Of a stretch of 10,126 nt of DNA, positions 6,901 to 10,126 are shown one piece after another (positions within the stretch are counted from its first letter, which is position 1; each line of letters opens with the position of its first letter). The stretch is from a halophilic archaeon J07HX64. Its GTDB lineage: Archaea > Halobacteriota > Halobacteria > Halobacteriales > Haloarculaceae. Position numbers and translations under genes: made by a program. The stretch spans positions 1,698,293 through 1,708,418 of the forward strand of contig KE356579.1 in assembly GCA_000416085.1 (NCBI GenBank), in the 5' to 3' direction. A model generated the notes under the pieces. That model did not search any database, had not been told where the DNA came from, and was given only the letters and a program-made list of their open reading frames with translations.

Positions 6901-7665
6901 TGTGATGTCGTGAAGCGACGCGACAACGCGCCGTTCGCCGCCGACCTCGCCGACCTCGTGTCGGGCACGCACCCAGACGGTGCTACCGTCGGCCGACGAG
7001 AGCGGCCACTCGAACTCCTGTCGCCCCTTGCGGGCCGACTCCCGGACCATCTGCCTGGCCTGCTGTCCGTCGACACCCGCAGCGCTCGCCTGGAACTCGG
7101 ACAGCGGTTGCTCCAGAAACGCCTCCCGGTCGTACCCGAGGAGATCCGCGACCCGCCGGTTCGCGTCGACCACCTCGCCGGTTTCGGGGTGGTGAACGAT
7201 GATGCCGTCACCCGCCATCTCGAACATCTCCTCGTACTTCCGTTCGTGTCCGTACGCCTGCTTGTGGCGCCTGTCTGCCGGTGACGGCTCACCCGACGCG
7301 CGGGTGATACAGTCGACAACCAGCTCGTACTGTGCTCCGGCCGTCACCCGCGGGAACACGTTTCTCGCACCCGCCTCGATTGCGCGAGCGACTGTCTCGC
7401 CGCTCTCCGACGGTTCTGTCAATACGACGACCGGTAGCCCCTGTTCGCTCGTGAGCTGGTCGACAACCGTGACCGGTTCCACGAACTGGTCGTCGACGAC
7501 GACACCGTCGGTGGTCTGTGCCCGTGTGAGCGTGTCAGCAACCGATTCGACACACTCCGCGCTCGCAGCTTCCGTGTTCGTCTCGACTGCGTCGACGACC
7601 GCACTGCCGAACGACCTGTCTCCGGCCGCTATCAGTATGTCAAGCCCCTTTGGGGTCCGGCTCAT
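3943..7665 (-). CDS. Multi-PAS/GAF sensor histidine kinase with N-terminal receiver-like domain
   Basis: This 1240-residue protein has no clear membrane segment and is probably a cytosolic sensor. Domains in order are: a receiver-like fold (~8-120), PAS1 (~142-256), PAS2 (~262-378), PAS3 (~385-498), PAS4 (~505-620), PAS5 (~627-742), GAF (~750-892), PAS6 (~901-1022), HisKA (~1032-1085) and HATPase (~1098-1232). Each PAS ends in a DITE(R/Q)K-type linker; PAS6 ends DITKRK. The likely phosphorylated residue is His1040 in LRHNLRNQ. The ATP site shows the N-box ALENALEHA (Asn1147), G1 box DDDGPGIP (1172-1179) and G2 box GRGLGLWQL (1197-1205). The receiver-like domain lacks the usual acidic pair and has Arg where Lys is expected. 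The start is ATG 7665, with a TATA-like element 30 bases before it. No dedicated response regulator is adjacent, so its partner is unknown. The exporter genes follow after 143 bases. Signal unknown. Confidence 0.95.
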   Translation of the reverse strand: MSRTPKGLDILIAAGDRSFGSAVVDAVETNTEAASAECVESVADTLTRAQTTDGVVVDDQFVEPVTVVDQLTSEQGLPVVVLTEPSESGETVARAIEAGARNVFPRVTAGAQYELVVDCITRASGEPSPADRRHKQAYGHERKYEEMFEMAGDGIIVHHPETGEVVDANRRVADLLGYDREAFLEQPLSEFQASAAGVDGQQARQMVRESARKGRQEFEWPLSSADGSTVWVRARHEVGEVGGERRVVASLHDITEQKRREREYEQIFDGVNDAIAVFDPETGEMLEVNNSYHQMFGYDEFERLRELGIDGLSVTEEGYTGERGVRLIREVAETGESRTVEWQGETREGERLWLEATLAPAEIGGEQRVLSIQRDITERRELERTYQDIFEGVSDGLVIHDPETGEILEVNDRYCELTGYDRAELLEESIEIIVPSDPEYTFEDAITRIRRAREEGPQLFEFRTEKKTGETFVGEIHLTTVELRGTERVLASVRDVTERKRREREYEQIFDGVNDAIAVFDPETGEIVEVNKPYCEMVGYDDIERIREMGIGGLSADSERYTGERGRKLIRQVSETGGPETVEWRAETAGGDRIWLEVTLSPATIRGEERVLSIQRDITERKRRKREFEQIFDGVNDAIVVWDPDTLAVLDANEAYLEMLGYESLDALREQGVPGLSVTEEGYTETQAREIHQRVAETGDPETVEWQGETRAGERIWLEVKVTRAVIGGEQRTVSIQRNITERKQRERAIRALQDATERLQSAQTPDEVATIAVEAASDALDLSMSVCWVHESDPDRLQPVAATDAAHEAGLVSELSPERHEYTVFRSGELAEYSPGGHRTDDPLETSVLLPLGEHGLVAAGTQEQTEADSAALDVAKALADHVRTALDRVERAQAVRESERRFRMIAERIDEVIYLAEPDFSDVLYVNPAYEDIWGQPVEALYSDATAFVEAVDERDRERFRSEFETMLAEIEDGNPRESYEFEYRIRQPGGEVRWVHATGYVIELSGGTQRFVGIVEDITKRKRREQRLEVFNRVLRHNLRNQIDVIRSRAEVLADQRADDHADRIIAAVDELAEIGTRARRTDRIMSMNERATAVDLAETLEKAIGNLCPERADVSVNTKVSGDPFLRTNGQAVQIAVESALENALEHAGSAIEVAVEEAPDGYTLIVDDDGPGIPEDDLVPIEVGTETNLRHGRGLGLWQLRWSVDRINGELSFDTTDGTTVRITIPDQSGSDRPG
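5753..6891 (-). repeat. Internal DNA repeats within the kinase PAS modules
   Basis: Bases 6086-6165 and 6812-6891 are identical apart from one change (6145 C, 6871 T). The offset of 726 bases equals 242 codons, or two PAS modules. Bases 5753-5782 repeat 30 bases of the same stretch at an offset of 366 from 6119-6148, that is, 122 codons or one module. All three encode the start of a PAS domain, around EQIFDGVNDAI. The match is close at the nucleotide level, including third positions. Confidence 0.9.
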
Positions 7666-7691
7666 ACGAATATTCTGTCTTGTGCTTTTCC

Positions 7692-7699
7692 AAACTTAA
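7692..7699 (-). promoter_or_regulatory. TATA-like element for the sensor kinase
   Basis: On the minus strand TTAAGTTT is centred about 30 bases before the kinase ATG at 7665. This would give a very short leader or a leaderless message. It is the best AT-rich match upstream; ATATTC at 7669-7674 is too close to the start codon. Confidence 0.4.
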
Positions 7700-7949
7700 C
7701 CCTTCGGAGCATCAGAACGGTAGCGTTCCGATGAGCGGCCACCAGAACACTGCTCAGGGCGTCGCCGCCAACACGGCCTGACTGTACGCCTCAGGTGGTT
7801 TGCTGTGCGCACCGCTCTCCGCTCGCTGCGGTGCCCTCGTCGCGAGCACTCGCCCGTTCAGTCCCCCAGGGCATGGTCAGTGTCGCCGGTAGAGACGGTC
7901 TCTCGATCGATGCTTCTCTGACCACCCTCTACCAGGGCCACCACAATGG

Positions 7950-7957
7950 TTTTAAAT
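7950..7957 (+). promoter_or_regulatory. TATA box for the HTH regulator
   Basis: TTTTAAAT lies about 28 bases before ATG 7982, ideal for a leaderless haloarchaeal transcript. It falls within the longer open frame that begins with ATG 7946, which argues against that upstream start. Confidence 0.65.
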
Positions 7958-7981
7958 CCAAAGCACACTAACAGAGAGGTA

Positions 7982-8938
7982 ATGGGACGATCCGCGCTGG
8001 TTGGAAACGTCACTGCGATGCTCGAGGACGCCGGGTTCATCGTGAGTGACCGCTGTGCGGTTCGACCAAAGAGCTTCGACGTGGCGGCACGACGGGGCGA
8101 GGAGATACTACTCGTAAAGATACTCAGCAACATCGACGCCTTCGACGCCCGGACGGGTGCAGAGATGCGACGACTCGGGGAGTACCTCGGCTCGACGCCG
8201 CTGGTCATCGGGCTCCGGACACGTGACCAGGAGCTCGACCCGGGTGTCGCGTACTTCCGTCACGGTGTTCCGGTGTTCTCGCCGGATACCGCACTAGACC
8301 TGTTCGTAGAGGGTGTGCCGCCGTTGATCTACGCCGCGCCGGGCGGGCTGTACGTCAACATCGACAGCGACGTACTCGCAGACGCACGCGAGCAGCGTGG
8401 CTGGTCACTTGGTCGACTGGCACAGGAACTCGGTGTCTCCCGGCGCACCGTCTCGAAGTACGAGGACGGCATGGATGCGAGTGTCGAGGTAGCCGCACAG
8501 CTCAAACAGCTGTTCGACGCGCCGCTGACCTCGCCGGTCGAACTGTTCGAGGAGGAGTCTGTCCGCGAGAGCGAGGCACCGCCGGATGCGCCCGACCCCA
8601 GCCCCGAGGACGAGCACGTGGTGGCGGTGCTCACCCGTGTCGGCTACGACGTCCACCCGACAGACCGGGCTCCGTTCGAGACTGTCAGCGACGACGGCGA
8701 GGCCGAGCAGGTGCTGACCGGTCACTCCGAGTTCACGAAAACCGCCGAGAAGCGCGCCCGCATAATGTCGTCGGTGGGTCGGGTCACCCGCACGCGTCCT
8801 GTCTACATCGTCGACACCGCCCCCCGCGAGTCCGTCGGCGGGACGGCACTCATCGAACACGACGAGATGTCCGAACTCGAGGAACGAGACGACTTTCGCG
8901 ACCTCATCACCGAACGGGTCGGTGAGAACCCCGCCTAA
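7982..8938 (+). CDS. Archaeal HTH-type transcriptional regulator with nuclease-fold-like N-terminus
   Basis: This 318-residue protein matches the layout of the archaeal putative HTH regulator family (HAMAP MF_00584 type, one copy in many euryarchaea). Residues ~5-110 resemble a restriction-endonuclease-like fold, with Asp33 and the strand [10 protein letters not shown] (41-50) but without a clear catalytic E-x-K. Residues ~128-165 form a Cro/C1-type helix-turn-helix: [20 protein letters not shown], then [12 protein letters not shown]. An acidic, Pro-rich linker (~190-212) leads to a C-terminal alpha/beta domain (~212-318) containing [17 protein letters not shown]. The start ATG 7982 was chosen because a TATA box at 7950-7957 would otherwise fall inside the coding region; ATG 7946 would add 12 residues. 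It is transcribed away from the kinase. Targets are unknown, and it may act on its own promoter. Confidence 0.88.
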   Translation: MGRSALVGNVTAMLEDAGFIVSDRCAVRPKSFDVAARRGEEILLVKILSNIDAFDARTGAEMRRLGEYLGSTPLVIGLRTRDQELDPGVAYFRHGVPVFSPDTALDLFVEGVPPLIYAAPGGLYVNIDSDVLADAREQRGWSLGRLAQELGVSRRTVSKYEDGMDASVEVAAQLKQLFDAPLTSPVELFEEESVRESEAPPDAPDPSPEDEHVVAVLTRVGYDVHPTDRAPFETVSDDGEAEQVLTGHSEFTKTAEKRARIMSSVGRVTRTRPVYIVDTAPRESVGGTALIEHDEMSELEERDDFRDLITERVGENPA

Positions 8939-9048
8939 CCTGCGCCGGAGACGCTGTCCTGTTCTCCCGCTGTCCCGCCGTGATATCGACCACGCCCGCG
9001 ACGAACCCACGCCGGACTTCGGTCCCGGTGACGGTGGTCGCGGTTTCG
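8939..9048. other. Short convergent gap
   Basis: These 110 bases separate the 3' ends of the HTH regulator and the nucleotidyltransferase. There is no T-rich terminator or obvious hairpin on either strand. A minus-strand frame crosses it but overlaps both genes, and I do not count it as coding. Confidence 0.5.
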
Positions 9049-9813
9049 TCAGTCGTCTGCGCCGTCCAGTCGGCGGGCAACCCGGTCACGGTCCGCCGGG
9101 GTGTTGAGGTTGTGACACCAGCCGTCCAGCGGAACGGTCTCGAACCGACGGCCAGCGGCCAGCAGCAGGTCGACGGCGTCGGTTAGCTCCCGCTCCCCGG
9201 TCGACCCGGGTGTGACGAGTCGGCAGGCGTCGAAGACGGCCGGCGAGAGCACGTAACAGCCACGCGGAATGTATCTGGACGGCGGCTCCTCGGGCTTCTC
9301 GACGACCCCGGTGACCGCCACCTGCTCCGGGATCCTGTCTGTTACACCCTCGACATCGCTCGCGTCGGGCCCCGCTGTGAGTTCGAGAACCGCCCCCTCT
9401 CTGGCCCGCTCCCAGGACACCCGCTCGACGAACGCAGCTGCGTCGGCACCGGTCTCGCGGTGACGGGCAACTAACCCCCCGAGATCCGCTCGGAGGACGT
9501 TGTCACCGTTCAGCGATATAAAGCTCCCATCGATATGTGACTCGGCCTGTAACAGGGCGTCGGCCAGTCCACGTCGCTCCGACTGACGGACGTACGTGAG
9601 CTCGAGACCCCTGTACGAGTGGCCGAACCGCTCGACTATCTGGTCGCCCTGATAGCCGGTGACGACCACACACTCCTCGACCACCGGTCGGAGTGTGTCG
9701 AAGACGTGTGCGAGCAGCGGGTCCCCAGCAACCTCGACCAGCCCCTTTGGCCGGTTGGCAGTCAGCGGCCGCATCCGGGTGCCCTCGCCCGCGGCGGGTA
9801 CGACCGCCTGCAT
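9049..9813 (-). CDS. Sugar-phosphate nucleotidyltransferase (NTP_transferase family)
   Basis: This 254-residue enzyme of the Rossmann-like nucleotidyltransferase fold joins a sugar-1-phosphate to an NTP, releasing pyrophosphate. From Met at 9813, the nucleotide-binding loop is AAGEGTRMRPLT (7-18), with Lys23 in RPKG. The metal-binding Asp is in GDN (103-105), EKP is at 172-174, and GWCHNLNTP (231-239) lies near the second metal site, with Asn where many relatives have Asp. The domain resembles haloarchaeal AglF-type and GlmU/RmlA-type enzymes, which feed S-layer glycosylation or cell-surface sugars. It lacks the left-handed helix repeats of bifunctional GlmU. ATG 9813 was chosen because the family usually begins at MxAVVxAAG and a GA-rich stretch precedes it. 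ATG 9837 adds eight residues and would leave only seven bases after the thioredoxin stop. The precise sugar and nucleotide are not known. Confidence 0.88.
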   Translation of the reverse strand: MQAVVPAAGEGTRMRPLTANRPKGLVEVAGDPLLAHVFDTLRPVVEECVVVTGYQGDQIVERFGHSYRGLELTYVRQSERRGLADALLQAESHIDGSFISLNGDNVLRADLGGLVARHRETGADAAAFVERVSWERAREGAVLELTAGPDASDVEGVTDRIPEQVAVTGVVEKPEEPPSRYIPRGCYVLSPAVFDACRLVTPGSTGERELTDAVDLLLAAGRRFETVPLDGWCHNLNTPADRDRVARRLDGADD

Positions 9814-9844
9814 CGGCCTCTCTCCCGCTCGCGACATTCGGCTC

Positions 9845-10126
9845 TCAGGCCTGCGAGATCAGCTGTTCGAACGTCGATTCGTCCTGTGCGCCGACGAGTC
9901 GCTCGGTGGGTTCACCGTCGACAAAGAGCACGAACGTCGGGATGCTCCGCGCACCGAGTTGGCCGGCGACATCCTGATTCTGGTCCACATCGACCTTCGC
10001 GACAGCCGCGTCGGTCGACTCCGCGAGCCCTTCGACGACTGGTTCCATCATCTTGCACGGGCCACACCAGTCGGCGTAACAGTCCACCAGCACGACCCGG
10101 TGTTCGGAGACGAACGACTCCAGGTC
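9845..10126 (-). CDS. Thioredoxin, 5' end outside window
   Basis: The frame is open to the right edge and begins beyond the window; 93 residues are visible. It shows the thioredoxin core: VVLVDCYADWCGPCKMMEP with the redox-active CGPC, the strand AVAKVDVDQNQ, the cis-proline loop SIPTFVLF, and a C-terminal helix ending FEQLISQA. The enzyme reduces disulphides in cytosolic proteins using electrons from thioredoxin reductase. A GTG at 10093 is in frame but would remove the first strand, so it is unlikely to be the start. The gene ends seven bases before the first possible start of the nucleotidyltransferase, suggesting one transcript. An extra Cys follows VLVD, where many thioredoxins have Phe. 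Confidence 0.95.
   Translation of the reverse strand, partial: DLESFVSEHRVVLVDCYADWCGPCKMMEPVVEGLAESTDAAVAKVDVDQNQDVAGQLGARSIPTFVLFVDGEPTERLVGAQDESTFEQLISQA

Larger units (their letters stand above)
7666..7981. other. Divergent intergenic region, kinase versus HTH regulator
   Basis: This 316-base gap separates two divergently transcribed genes and holds promoter elements for both. I see no convincing gene. A 16-codon frame (7731-7781, plus) and a 27-codon frame (minus, about 7793-7876) are too short to support. Inverted repeats are AGAGAC/GTCTCT (7891-7903, one base between arms), GCACCGC/GCGGTGC (7809-7815 with 7828-7834) and GAACG/CGTTC (7715-7719 with 7724-7728). The CGCTCGCTGCGGTG-like stretch near 7815-7860 resembles low-complexity intergenic sequence common in haloarchaea. 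Confidence 0.6.

Noticed and set aside
6235..7284. 349-codon plus-strand open frame within the kinase region
   Set aside because: It is antisense to the PAS modules, and its content follows from codon structure of the real gene.
3943..7665. The long kinase as a light or oxygen sensor
   Set aside because: I see no NCRFLQ flavin-binding motif, and no residue lets me assign a haem or other cofactor; the signal stays unknown.
7731..7781. Sixteen-codon ATG-to-TGA frame upstream of the regulator
   Set aside because: A frame this short arises by chance; there is no clear ribosome site, and the encoded peptide is unremarkable.
8907..9089. Minus-strand 60-codon frame across the convergent gap
   Set aside because: It overlaps the ends of both flanking genes in other frames and has no promoter or recognisable motif.

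Overview
The window looks like the chromosome of a halophilic archaeon (class Halobacteria). It is GC-rich and its predicted proteins are rich in Asp and Glu. The tRNA lacks an encoded CCA. TATA-like elements sit about 25-30 bases before start codons, the pattern of leaderless haloarchaeal transcripts. The histidine kinase carries the RHNLRNQ-type H-box typical of haloarchaeal sensor kinases. I cannot name genus or species from the sequence.

Layout, left to right. (1) Positions 2-1414, plus strand: the C-terminal part of an S9-family serine peptidase, running off the left edge. (2) Positions 1484-1557, plus: an intact tRNA-Phe(GAA), followed at 1653-1832 by a 59-residue two-helix membrane protein. 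(3) Positions 2016-3799, minus: a two-gene ABC-2 type exporter, permease then ATPase, with a 4-base stop/start overlap. (4) Positions 3943-7665, minus: a 1240-residue multi-PAS sensor histidine kinase with an N-terminal degenerate receiver-like domain, six PAS modules, one GAF, HisKA and HATPase. It lies directly upstream of the exporter genes, with 143 bases between. (5) Positions 7666-7981: a 316-base divergent intergenic region. (6) Positions 7982-8938, plus: an archaeal HTH regulator with a nuclease-fold-like N-terminus. (7) Positions 8939-9048: a short convergent gap. (8) Positions 9049-10126, minus: thioredoxin (running off the right edge) followed by a sugar-nucleotide-type nucleotidyltransferase.

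The clearest functional groups are the exporter pair, a certain operon, and the thioredoxin/nucleotidyltransferase pair, a likely operon. The kinase and exporter lie in the same direction, and the gap between them holds two identical 8-base palindromes 23 bases apart. This makes a link between signal sensing and efflux possible but unproven. Within the kinase gene, PAS modules 2 and 4 share an 80-base stretch with one mismatch, and module 5 shares 30 bases of it. That points to recent internal duplication or gene conversion.

I do not see a defence system, mobile element, CRISPR array or clearly new system. Most of the window is ordinary haloarchaeal housekeeping and signalling content. The sites worth a second look are the kinase repeat structure, its unusual receiver-like domain and the palindromes before the exporter.
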